From Pelagophyceae sp. CCMP2097 (lineage: Eukaryota; Sar; Pelagophyceae): a DNA stretch of 14,819 nucleotides. The position numbers were made by a program, and so were the translations under genes. The stretch covers positions 74,103-88,921 of the forward strand of contig MU657273.1 of the NCBI GenBank assembly GCA_026770575.1. Reading direction: 5' to 3'. Position 1 is the stretch's first letter; every line of letters begins with the position of its first letter. Below, one piece after another: positions 1 to 9,115 of this stretch. The notes beneath the pieces were generated by a model. The model did not search any database and was not told the origin of the DNA. It was given only the letters and a program-made list of their open reading frames with translations.

Positions 1-75
1 CGGGCGGCATGGGCACGAGCGGGTCCAGGCGGTGCAGGTCGATGCCGAGCGCCGGGTCCGCGTTGCGCCGGACGC
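1..75 (-). CDS. Possible internal exon of an unidentified minus-strand gene, cut by the window edge
   Basis: On the minus strand a pyrimidine-rich tract ending in CTTAG (rc of 76-80) is followed by an open stretch running off the window. Read as n|GC GTC CGG, it encodes VRRNADPALGIDLHRLDPLV and then PMPP. The acceptor style (TAG followed by G) matches the introns of the other genes. I do not recognise the protein. The opposite strand is also open, in a frame without ATG that stops at 316-318, so the direction is not certain. No upstream exon could be identified between 81 and 320. It would be divergent from the Myb gene at 709. Confidence 0.35.
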
Positions 76-708
76 CTAAGCGGTGAGGTTGAGGTAAAAC
101 GGCTCCAGGCCCGGGGAAAGGACAAAACCGCCCCAGGGCCACGGGAGAGTTCGGGGTGTCGGGACTGCCTGGAGCACGTGCGCCTGGCTCCGGTGAACGA
201 GGTCGCGAGGTGCGCCCGCGCTCAGGAGGACGAGGTGCGGCGCTTGAGGTTGTCAGGAACAGTCACCGCTGTTTTTGACGGGTTGGACTATTTGCCTCCG
301 GTGCGCTCTTGTAAGTAACGAATCCCTATCCCCCATTTCCTTTTGCGATTGCCCCGCGCTGTTTGAGGGTTTGATAAAATAGTCAGTAAATTTAAACAGT
401 GAACTTGCCAGTGAACAAGTGCGGCGGGCAGTGCCGAAATCAAAGGCGGTTTAGGGTGCCCAATATTAATAACCTATTGTTATTGATCCTCGACGGCGCC
501 GAGGCCGCCTGCGGACTGTAAGAATCTCCCGTTTTAATGGCATTTTAGGGTATTTTGAAGGTAAATGCCAAGCAAATTGTTCGTTTACCGGCAATACCCA
601 ATTCCCGTTCGATAATTTTGGGTAATTCTGATTAGCGATATTCGGGAGGATTCAAGTTGCAAATCCAATTTTGATTTCAAAACTCACTGGCAGGCTGGCG
701 GCGGGAGA
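76..708. other. Intergenic region upstream of the Myb/SNAPC4-like gene
   Basis: From about 320 to 670 the base composition falls well below the GC-rich surroundings, with runs such as TTTAAACAGTG and AATATTAATAACC, which fits a promoter and 5' UTR. No convincing coding exon is seen. A TATA-like AATATTAATA lies near 462-471. A GC-rich imperfect palindrome (CCTCG..CGAGG) lies at about 488-504, and a larger composite inverted repeat is listed separately. Confidence 0.5.
548..599. repeat. Composite inverted repeat in the SNAPC4-like gene promoter or leader
   Basis: Two nested arm pairs are visible: GGGTATT (548-554) with AATACCC (593-599), and inside it GGTAAA with TTTACC, separated by a loop of about 18 nt. 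The nesting and order of both pairs allow one interrupted hairpin. It lies 110-160 bp before the proposed ATG at 709. It could be a protein-binding palindrome, an RNA hairpin in the leader or a relic of a small mobile element. The sequence does not decide between these. Confidence 0.5.
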
Positions 709-2290
709 ATGGAGCGGCGGCGGCCAGTGGCTTCCGTGGCCGCGGCGTTGGCGGCGAACGCGTCGTTGCAGCGGTCGCTCCGCGCGGCGGTGCAGCGCAT
801 CGACGACCGACTTTTGTGCCTCGAACCGCGTCGCGAAGCGGCTCTCACGGAAACGGTCCACGCCGCCGAGTTCGGCGGCGCGGGCGGAACGGTCGCGCCG
901 CAGCGCGGGCGGGAGCCCGCCAATGCGAGTTTGGAATACGGCAAAGAGCTCGCGCAGCAGACGGAGCATCTCTTCAAGAGGAAATGGACCGCCCCAGAGT
1001 GCGTCCTGCGCCAAGAGACCGCCTTCCCCCAATCGCGACCAGCCGTTCCGCAATCGCGACCAATCGCCCCGCAATCGCCCCCGAGGACTCCCACGTCTTC
1101 TCGACGCGGTCTAGGTGCGACACGCTCGCCTCGGCCGTCGAGGAGCACACCGGCAAAGATGGCAGCGTCGACTGGCAAGCGGTGCGTCTGCGCTCCCCGG
1201 AGAGCCACAGACTTTGGGGTCACTGGGCATGATTGGCTTCCCTTCCGGGCGACGCTGACATCGGAACGCCGAGAGGAGCTCCCTCGAGTGTTCCCTCGAG
1301 AAGCTCCCTCTCGAAGCCCCTCTAGGTCTCCAACGTGCTCCGGGCCGTGCCAGACTCGTTGCGGCAGCGGAGCGCGGCGGCATGCGAGGTGCGGTCCATG
1401 CGGTTGGCGCCGCGCGGTGCTTGGTCCGCCGTGGAAGAGAAGCGGTTAATCGCAGCCGTCGAAGCGTGCAGAGGCCACGACTGGAGGAGCATTTCAAGAT
1501 TTGTCGGCCGTGAAACGCACGACTGCATCGCGCACTACCAGCGCAAGCTCAACCCGGCGCTCGTCCGCCGCACGTGGTCCGGCCGCGAAGACGTCGCGCT
1601 CAAGGACCTGGTCCTTGAAAGAGGTCTCGTGGATTGGCACGCGCTCGCCGACCGCATGCCCGGCCGCACGCCGCAGCAGGTCCGCGACCGATGGCATCGC
1701 GCGCTGAATCCGCAAGTCGTGCGCGGCAGCTGGCACGTGGCCGAGGAACGCCGGTTGATGCTTTCGGCGCGCGCGCAACTCACCGCGTCCAGGCGCGGCC
1801 GCTTTCGGCGGCCTTTCGACTTTGGGTCTAGGTACCACGCGGACCACTTTGCGCGGTGGGCGAAGGCGCGCCTCCACACGCCGCACCGCACAGAGGCGCA
1901 GGCGCGGGAGAAGTGGGTCAACACTCTCGACCCACTGGTCAAGGCGGGCCCCTGGGCTGCGGCAGAGGACGCGGCGATGGACGCGCAGATCGAATCGCAT
2001 GGCGTCGGGAGGTCCGTTGAAGGAGTGGGCAACCGCCGCAGAGGCTGTGTCTCGCAAGGCGCGTCGAGGCACGTCGCAGGTGGGCCGAAATCGCGTCGAA
2101 CCTCGCTGGCCGCACCGACGTGCAGTGTATGGCGCGCTTCGAGCGACGCTTCCCGCATCGGCACCGCGATCACGTGGCGTACGTGGCCCGCCACATTTCG
2201 ACGTTTGCAAACACCACCGCCCGCCGCACCACCGACAAGGCCACAAACCTCACCGTCGACGACTTCGCCATGGAGCTCGCCGTCTCATAA
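709..2290 (+). CDS. Multi-repeat Myb/SANT DNA-binding protein, SNAPC4-like (5 exons, 396 aa)
   Basis: Proposed exons are 709-998, 1115-1181, 1326-1768, 1832-2011 and 2080-2290. Phases agree throughout and the frame closes at TAA. Residues 1-90 form a helical N-terminus (NASLQRSLRAAVQRIDDRLL). Five Myb-type repeats follow: Trp93 (KRKWTAPE, split by intron 1), GAWSAVEEKRL (Trp152), RTWSGREDVAL (Trp203), GSWHVAEERRL (Trp255) and GPWAAAEDAAM (Trp308). Recognition-helix ends such as GRTPQQVRDRWHRALNP and GRTDVQCMARFERRF are clear. GVGRW and WTAPEC..LASAVEEH exist only after splicing. A half plus four repeats behind a helical N-terminus is the SNAPC4 plan; that subunit binds the proximal sequence element of snRNA genes in the nucleus. 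A plain R2R3-type Myb is the alternative. Intron 3 seems to use a GC donor (1769, or 1775 for 398 aa) and could be read through. The gene converges on the transporter, 175 bp apart. Confidence 0.78.
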
Positions 2291-2465
2291 CGTCCGACCT
2301 CCCCTCAACGAGTGCCCAAGGGGCTCTGTGGCGCGCCGGAAAGGGGCCCCGACCCGGGAAGCCATGAAATAGGGGGCCTCGACACTCGGAAGAAGGGACA
2401 CCGAATCCGACTTTTTCGGCCTTCGAGCCCCTGGCTTTCGAGGCTTTAACGCGGCTTTGATGCTC

Positions 2466-5400
2466 TTACGCGACTGCGGCGAGGGCGCGCAGCGTGCGCT
2501 GGCGCAGCGGCTTGCGGAGCGGCTGCGAGTAGAGAGCGTCGACGAACGTCGAGACGCGCACTTTGAGCCGCTCCACGTCGTTGGCCAGCGACGCGGCCAC
2601 GAGGCGGTACACCGCCGCCCGGGCGTCGACGGGCGCATTGTCGACGTCCCGGAACGCGAGCCGGTAGAGGACGCACTCGCCGACGGCCTCGAACACCTAG
2701 AGGAGATACTCTACGAGGAGAACTCATACGTCCCCGTGATCAGGTTCAAACGGCAGGGCCCCCGTGACAAGAACCCCGCGACAACGTCCCTGTGACACGG
2801 CCCCTGTGACCCAGTGGTAAGAACCCGATGGCAACGTCGCCGCGAAAAGGTTCCAACGGCCCGTCCCCCAAAAAGGTTCAAACGGCCCCTGTGAACCCCG
2901 AGACCAGGTCCCTGTGACGAGGACCCCGTGGCAAGGACCCTCTGGCAAGGTCCCCGTGACGAGGTCCCCGTGACGACACCCCCGTGACTTGGCCCCCGTG
3001 CCCGGTGGCCCGTGACTTGGCCCCCGCGGCGAGGCCCATGTGACAAGGACCGTGACGCGGCCCGTGACGCCGACGCGCCGGAGCTTTGTCGCGTACTCTT
3101 CAGCTCCGACGATGGAGCCTCGACCGAGTTCGGCTAGGCGGAATGCTCGGCTCCGAGGCGTCGCGCCAGGCCGTGGCACGGATCTGCCGCGCGAGAAGCA
3201 GAGCATCGTCGTCGACTGCTGCGGGTCGTGGCGCACGCTCACCGTGCCCGCAGCGACGAAGAAGAGCGCGTCAGACTCGTTGACCTAGACTCGCTTGCAG
3301 ACTCGTCGACCCGCGGCCAGACTTTCGTTCCGATTTATTATTAGCAAGGCCGTTGATTCCGATTACCGGCATTCTGTTTCTTTGTCTCGTTCCGATTCCT
3401 CGTCGCACTGCCATCTCGCGGGCGTCTCGAGTCCAACTCGCCGACCTGCCGCCTTGCACGGGCCCCTGCGGAGGGCCTCGCAGGCAACCGCGCCTCCAAA
3501 GAACCGTGAGGCCCTCAGACCGCACGAGGAGCCGTTGAAGCGGCTCCACCGAGGACAAGAGCCTTTGCGAGGCGCCTTGAAAAGACCCTTCGAGGGCCCC
3601 TGCGAGGCGCCTTGCAAGGGCCCCTGCGAGTGGCCGGAGAAGGGGTCCGACGCGAGAGCCCGTGCGAGGCGCCTTGCGAGAGCCCGTGCGAGGCGCCTTG
3701 CAAGGACCCAAGTTGGCAAGGGCCCCCTTCTCCGGCCTTGCTCGAGGCTCTGGCCCATTTGTGGATTTGCACCTCATAGGATTTGCACCTCAAAGAAACC
3801 CGGCCCCTGCGAGGCGTCTTGCCAAGGCCCCCAGCACAAGAGACCGCACAAGAGACCCCGCGAGGGGCCGTACAAAGGGCCCGTGCGAGGCGCCGTCAGG
3901 GACCGTGCAAGAGCCCTTATGAGGGGCATGGTATGAGACCCTGCGAGAGGCCGGGCACGGTACCTGAGAGCCCTTGATAGAAGCCGTACGAGGGCCCTTG
4001 CGCAAGGGACCGCGCAAGGGCCCGTGCAACGAGTCGGGGCTGGTCAAGGAGCTGTGCGGGGCCCATGCGACGGGCCTCGCACGGGAATGGCCCCCTCCCG
4101 CGGGCCTCATGCTGCCCCAAAAGGTCGACCACGACGGGCCAACGCCATTTCCAAGAAAAGAGGGGCCTCGCAACGACCCGTGCAAACGGCCTCGCAGGAA
4201 ACCGGACACGAGGCCGTTTCCAATGCGAGGGGCTACTCAGCGCCCGCACGAGGAGCCTCGAGGGACCTTGCGAGGGGCCGTCCAGAAGGCGTCTTGGAAC
4301 GACCGCCCAGAGGCCTCGCACGGGGCCCGTGCAAGAGGCCCCGTGCGAGGTCCTTGTCAAGCCGTGTGCGAGGAGCCTTGAAGGGACCCTTTCAGGGCGG
4401 TGGTCCCTATCAAAGAACCGTGCGTGGCAGTTTTAGGGCCGTGAAAAGAGGCTTTCGAAGGGCCCCTTGCAAGGGCAAGCGACCCTCCAAGAGGCTTTCC
4501 AAGGTTGCCTCCGAGGCTTTCCAAGGTTGCCTCCGAGGCTTTCCAAGGTTGCCTCCGGAGTCCTCTCCAAAGATCCGGGCGAGGATGGTCTTGCACGGGC
4601 CCTCTCGCATGAGCCCGTATGGCACCTCACGGATTCCCGACTCGCCCATATTCCCGACTCGCCCCAGAGCTCCGAGTATGAATCGCATCGTCCAATGTCA
4701 CGCGCGGCAGCCGAGGCCTGATTCAAAAGCCGGCGTCTCAAGGCGACCGCGCACCTGCTCGCCCGTTCGGCTGCGCGACATGAGCTCGTCGCCGTCGGCG
4801 AGGTCGACGCGCTGCACCTTGCCGCTCACTTGGTCGAGCGCCTCGAGGAGCTGCGCCTTGTCGCGCGCGTTGCGCAGCGGCGTGCGGTCGACGCACGCCG
4901 CGAGCGCCGCCGCAAACGGCGGCGCCTCGCCGTCCCAGGGCGGTCGCCGTGGAGCCTTGGAGTGGATGAGCCGCGCCTCGCAAGACCCGAGAGCGCGGTC
5001 CAGATCGACGACCAAGTGTACCACGTGCTGCGCGTCGCGTCGCCGCAGCGCTTGCACCAGGTCCGGCCTAGAGACGTCGTGCGGCCTTGCGCAGCGTTGG
5101 AGAGCGGCCACGCATCGCCACCCGTCTCGCAAAGCTTACCGCGGCCAACCTCGGTGACGCTCGCTCTCTCACTCGGTCTCTCCACGGCCAGACGCGGGTC
5201 GTCGCTGCGCCCCGGAGACGTAGATTGGTGGTCCGTCGCGGCGCAGCACGTCGGCCGCGTGGCGGCGCGCTACGCGCGCCGCCACCTCGATCAACGCGTC
5301 GATGGCAGAAGAGTCGGCGCCGATGGCGTGTGCGCAGTCGAGGACCTTTTTGCGAGGGTGATCCCTTGTTCAGGTGGCGTGTCTGACGGGTGCTTGGGAA

Positions 5401-8034
5401 GCACGTTGCTTTGGAAGAGTGGGTGCATACGCACGACGTATTGGGGCTCGTCGTGGTCGTCGAGGATGGCGTCGACGAACTCCACGAGCCTCTTGCCGTT
5501 GCCGAAGAACAAGAAGCCCTGCACGACGAGGACGGCGATGCGACCGCCAAAGTGGTCCAAAATCGCCAAATCACACTGGTCGCGCTCGACGTTGCTCCGA
5601 AACGTCTCCGCCGTCGCCATGAACTTGACGACCGGCGCGCGCGTCGACCTGAGACGGATCCAAAGGCAAGTCCCAAAGGCCAAGCACTGCACTCTGGCAC
5701 CGCGCACTCTGGCCAAATAACGTCAGAGGGCCATCGCGTCGGACCATGCAAGGGGGCCTCCCATCGTGGCTCTCGAGTTTCGGGTTGCCAAGGTTCCTGG
5801 ACGCGGGCTGATACTGCCAGGCAAAGAGGCCGACCTAGGGCGACGGTGACGGCGGGTTCTCATCGGCGGCGACCGACCGAGGCGACGGCGCCGAAGCCGA
5901 GCGCCGAGGAGAGCCCCCTCCCGAGCGAGAGCGCGACGATTGCGGCGGCGACTGCGAGCTCGGTGGGCGGAAGGCGGCGGTGCGACGCGGCGAGCCACTT
6001 TTCGATCATGGCCAAGCCTACCGTCCCCACAAACGCCGCGTAGACAAAGCGCGGCACGCTCCGCGCCACGCCGAGCGTCGTGCGCGTCGCCGCCGTCGAA
6101 GTCAGAGCCAGCAGGACCGCGACGAGGCCAGGGACCTTTGAAAACGGCGGGGGCCGAAAATCGCGGGCCACGTTGGCCAGCGTCAGCCTGCGAGTTCAAA
6201 AGTCGGTTCAACAGTCGGTTTGAAGACGAGACCATGCGAATCCGGGGCAGGCGGAGGTACGACGGCATCGGCGTCTCCGGCGCTCATCTTTTGATGCTGC
6301 GACCTCGCTCAAAAGTCTATAGTCTCAAGTCTCGACGTGCCGTGGCGCTTCGCGCTTGCCAGAGTAAACGGCGCGGGCGCGAGTGCTGCTGCGTCAGGAT
6401 GATGGGCGCGCCGCAGACGGCGGCGAGTACGTGCGACAGGCCGAGCAGCGTCAGTTCAAAGGCGTCGTTGGACCCGTGGTTGGCCTTCGGCGCGTTTGCA
6501 CAAAATTCCGCAGACTCCATGCGCAGCGCCGCCTGCACGATGGGCGCCTTGATCAGGACCTAACGAGGCTCGGGTTGGCGCGCCGGCTGACGACGAGGGC
6601 TTTGCCGGCGTCGATGCCGCTTTGCCGGCGTCGATGCGGGTGGCGCCCCGAATTGCTGGCTCGCCGCCCTGTACGATGCGGCGCCTCTGACCGCGCCTTT
6701 CCCGAATTGGTGGCGCCGCCGTGTACGATGACGATGACTCCCGCCGCGACGCCGCTGCTGCGGACCAGCGCCTCGGCGGCCCGCAGCGCGCCGGCGCGCG
6801 AAGAGAAGAATGCCGTCTTGATGGCGTGATCGAACACCGGCGGCACCAGGGCCGTGGGCTCGACGCTGTCCTCGAGGAACCAGTGCGCGCCGTCGCTGCC
6901 CGGGGCCCAGCCCGCGACGCCGTAAAACGCCAACGTCGGCAAGACGAAGACAAGGCTCATCCGCGCCGATGGCGGCAGCTTGGCCGCCAAGTGGCGCAGG
7001 CAAGCGTCGAGCAAGACGAGACCCACAGAGACTCCCTGCGGCTTCAGCGCCGGGCCCGCGAGCCTAAAGTGGCTCCCTTGAAGGCCTTCGCGACGTGCCC
7101 ATCGACGCTTCTGCGCAACCCGCGAGACGGACCTGTGCGAGGCCGCCACGAGCGCGGCGCCGATCGAGGCCAGAAACCCGCAGACCACCGCAAAGGGCAG
7201 GTACTCTGCAATGTCGAGGAGGCGGCACTTGGACAGGAGCGCCAGCGCGGCGCCGGCGGCGAGCGAGATGAGCGTCGAGAGCAGGAGGAACACTGCAAAC
7301 TTGGCTGCGTCGTTCGCCGCGTCGCCGTCGCCGTAGACCGCCTCAATCTCGTCGCCGAGCTGCGCGAGCCTACGGCGGCGGTGGCGCACTTCATGAGGTG
7401 CCCCTCGCGCCGGCGTTTCATTCGTTGCCGGCCTCGTCGACGCGGCCTCTTGCAGCGGTGCGAACGCGACGTCGACGCCGTGCGGCTGCGGGAATGCCAC
7501 GTTCGTCTTGGCGAGGCTCGCCGCGCCAAAGGCAAAGGAAAGCGTGCCGAGGCGGACGAGGGCGCCGGACCGCGCGAGGAGCCACGGCTGCTTCGCGGCG
7601 ACTGTCGAGGCGTGCGTCACCGCAAATACCGTCATGAGCAGAGCGCACGCGACGGCCGCGTTCATCGACGCCAACCCGGCGCACGCCGCCGCGCGCGCGT
7701 CCGCCAGACGCCACCGCGGAGCCTTGGCCGACCGCGGCAGCAGCGTCGACCGCTCGTGGCGCCGTTCCGACGGCGACGCCGCCGCCGACGCCCTGGAACC
7801 GCCCGCCGCCGCCGCGCCGTCGGCGTCGTCGAGCGGCGCGAAGATGCTCTCGAGCGCGGATAGCGCGCGGCGGCGCGGCGGCTCGCCGCGCTCGAGATCC
7901 TCGCGGCTGCCGTTGCGGCTGCTGTCGCGGCTGTGGCTCTGGCTGTCCTGGCGGCTCCGGCCGGCGTCCGAGCTCGCCGGCAACTCGCCACCGCCCGCGG
8001 GCGGTGAAAACACGTCGATCAGCGGCCGGGCCAT
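2466..8034 (-). CDS. SulP/SLC26-type transporter with STAS and cyclic-nucleotide-binding-like domains (10 exons, ~951 aa)
   Basis: Exons run 8034-7133, 7063-6727, 6559-6393, 6187-5878, 5834-5815, 5648-5435, 5345-5194 (or 5209), 5067-4755, 3284-3075 and 2696-2466. Residues 1-110 are a Ser/Arg-rich, probably cytosolic tail. Residues ~118-578 hold about nine hydrophobic segments, including the SulP-like AEYLPFAVVCGFLASIGAAL and VPRFVYAAFVGTVGLAMIEKW. The STAS domain spans ~583-735: APVVKFMATAETFRSNVERD, IAVLVVQGFLFFGNGKRLVE, VLDCAHAIGADSSAIDALIE with the conserved DSSA, then PDLVQALRRRDA and DLDRALGSCEARLI. The cNBD-like domain spans ~765-925: LLEALDQVSGKVQRVDLADG, ESDALFFVAAGTVSVRHD, LAELGRGSIVGAEE and VFEAVGECVLYRLAFRD. 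SulP proteins move sulfate or other anions; the related yeast Vsb1 moves basic amino acids, so the substrate is open. Introns 8 and 9 carry repeats. Introns 1 and 4 (69 and 43 nt) are the least certain. Confidence 0.82.
2697..3074 (-). repeat. Repeat-filled intron 9 of the transporter gene
   Basis: Between the two halves of the cNBD-like domain lies a 378-nt intron built of degenerate copies of a 13-16-nt word. On the plus strand it reads roughly CCCCGTGACRAGGWCC, for example CCCCGTGACGAGGTCCCCGT near 2958-2977. More than a dozen variants are visible from about 2750 to 3070. Open frames through it (for example 2724-3242 minus) are low-complexity artefacts. Donor GTCGGC follows CTCCGGCGC and the acceptor is CTCTAG. 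Confidence 0.7.
3285..4754 (-). repeat. 1.47 kb repeat-filled intron 8 of the transporter gene
   Basis: This intron, donor GTGCGC after GGCGAGCAG and acceptor GAGTCTAG, separates the two parts of the cNBD-like core. From about 3440 to 4480 it consists of diverged palindromic words: GGCGCC, CTTGCAAG, GGGCCC and GCGAGG combined into units of about 15 nt, such as TGCGAGGCGCCTTGCAAGGG. Several long frames run through it on both strands (for example 4024-5157 plus), but they encode only Arg/Gly/Pro/Ala-rich repeats. The first 140 nt (3290-3430) are not repetitive. No transposase-like coding sequence is seen. Confidence 0.7.
4491..4556. repeat. Perfect tandem repeat, 22 bp x 3
   Basis: Three identical 22-bp units starting GAGGCTTTCCAAGG and ending TTGCCTCC lie head to tail at 4491-4512, 4513-4534 and 4535-4556, inside transporter intron 8. 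Each unit begins with GAGGC and ends with GCCTC(C), so it is itself a small inverted repeat. The perfect identity, unlike the diverged repeats around it, points to recent expansion. Confidence 0.9.
6599..6637. repeat. Tandem 19-bp repeat (period 20) in transporter intron 2
   Basis: GCTTTGCCGGCGTCGATGC occurs at 6599-6617 and again at 6619-6637. The copies lie in the 167-nt intron 6726-6560 of the transporter gene, about 40 nt from the acceptor. The same intron also holds a partial copy of its own donor region (see findings). Confidence 0.85.
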
Positions 8035-8192
8035 CAGCGACCGGTCCCTTCCAGGCCTTGCCAGGCTGGACAGCTCAAACTAAGATGATTTTCTTCTGAC
8101 AGGGTTAGTGTTAGTTCCGTATCAAGTCGGACTTCAAACAAGTCCCCCTGCACTGCGCTCCGTACATCAAGTCCGTTGAGCATGATCATCCA

Positions 8193-8200
8193 TATATATA
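8193..8200 (-). promoter_or_regulatory. TATA-like element upstream of the transporter gene
   Basis: An uninterrupted TATATATA lies about 160 bp upstream of the transporter ATG (8034), in the AT-rich part of a mostly GC-rich region. Being symmetric it could serve either strand, but the nearest gene start is on the minus strand. Position and sequence are the only support. Confidence 0.4.
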
Positions 8201-8337
8201 GCCGTTCGACAGGCCGTTGAAATCACGTTCTTTACATACTCTTTCCGAGAAAAGAACATTCTTTCATCTTCAACCTGAAGAAGAAGAGCTCTCTTAACCA
8301 TCCATTATCATCATAAGAAAAGTAACATTGTTTGCAC

Positions 8338-8370
8338 TACGCTGTCCTGAGTCCCTGGGGACGCAGCGTA
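8338..8370. repeat. Short inverted repeat
   Basis: TACGCTG (8338-8344) pairs with CAGCGTA (8364-8370). TCC and GGA inside extend the stem after a 2-nt bulge. GTAACATT occurs just before the element and again overlapping its end. It lies about 300 bp upstream of the transporter start. Function unknown. Confidence 0.5.
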
Positions 8371-8928
8371 ACATTAGTATCGCTCCCCCTCGGGACCGAT
8401 GCGACATGGCCCTCAGAAGTCCGCTGTCGCTTCACCAAGTGCCGGAACGAGGCCGATCCAGTGCAGCAAGATCCATCGCAAGCCGCGGTGCCTTTATTGG
8501 TGGCGCGGAGAAACAGCCATTGTGTGGATCCAGCGCGGCGGCCCCGCCTGTTGGTTTTAGCAGGCTTCATTGGAGTGCATAACAGATCTAGAAGAAGTAG
8601 CTATATAGTAGTATTAATCTGCCTTTGGCGAAGGGCGGGCTTGCTTAGGTTTCCTGGTACCCATGACCCAAAATAGTCAGCCGCCAACTGAAGTCACAGG
8701 CCGAAAAAGGAGACAGAGCTGCTGATATTAGTTGGGTTTTCTCGAGAAACTTCTCGACTCCTTGACCACACTCGTCTCGAGCCCGCACGGCGATCCCGCA
8801 TACAAGCTTGGGGCCGCGCCCTTGCCGCCAGGGGTCACCCACGGCCATGCAAATTTTATCCAGGGCCGGTGAGTAGAGCTTGCAATCTGCCTGTGTCAAT
8901 TGTCGAGCGATGGGCGCCCTCCAACTCT

Positions 8929-9115
8929 GCCCCAGCGGCCAAAGTGCCGCACCTCGAGAGCGGTATCCACGCTCAACATAGGTACGAATGGATACCGGCC
9001 CCGAGGTCACGCATTCGGCGCCTCCCGGCGCCGACAATACGCAAAAAGTGGTCGACGCGCTAAGAAAGCACCCAGGTGCGCCCCAGTGGCCAAAGTGCCG
9101 CACCTCGGCAGCGGT
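8929..9115. repeat. Pair of 36-bp direct repeats, 151 bp apart, upstream of the SAP gene
   Basis: The copies at 8929-8964 and 9080-9115 share the core GGCCAAAGTGCCGCACCTCG and differ at three of 36 positions. The second copy ends about 125 bp before the proposed ATG at 9240. A duplicated cis-regulatory element or a relic of a duplicated insertion are both possible. No terminal inverted repeats or target-site duplications were seen around them. Confidence 0.8.

Noticed and set aside
1335..2372. A single-exon 345-residue reading of the Myb gene
   Set aside because: It loses the first repeat and breaks the fifth repeat after HGVG. Removing 2012-2079 restores GVGRWAEIASNLAGRTDVQC and a stop at 2290.
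2740..4480. A CRISPR-like or satellite array
   Set aside because: Units are degenerate, contiguous and without unique spacers, and they lie inside introns of a eukaryotic gene.
4024..5157. A 377-codon plus-strand open frame
   Set aside because: It runs through the intron repeat arrays and then antisense to the STAS/cNBD exon of the transporter. Its product is Arg/Pro/Gly-rich with no domain.
6721..7863. A 380-codon plus-strand open frame
   Set aside because: Antisense shadow of the transporter's first two exons. The minus strand carries the membrane segments and the sense here is charged low complexity.
6553..8034. A single-exon 493-residue transporter ending at 6553
   Set aside because: After VIVIV the frame becomes Arg-rich and non-membrane. 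Splicing 6726-6560 continues directly into VLIKAPIVQAALRM and the rest of the transporter.
8749..8768. A heat-shock-element-like TTCTCGAGAAACTTCTCG
   Set aside because: Only one pair of modules (GAA-AC-TTC) has the required 2-nt spacing. The outer module is 4 nt away, so a three-part element is not supported.
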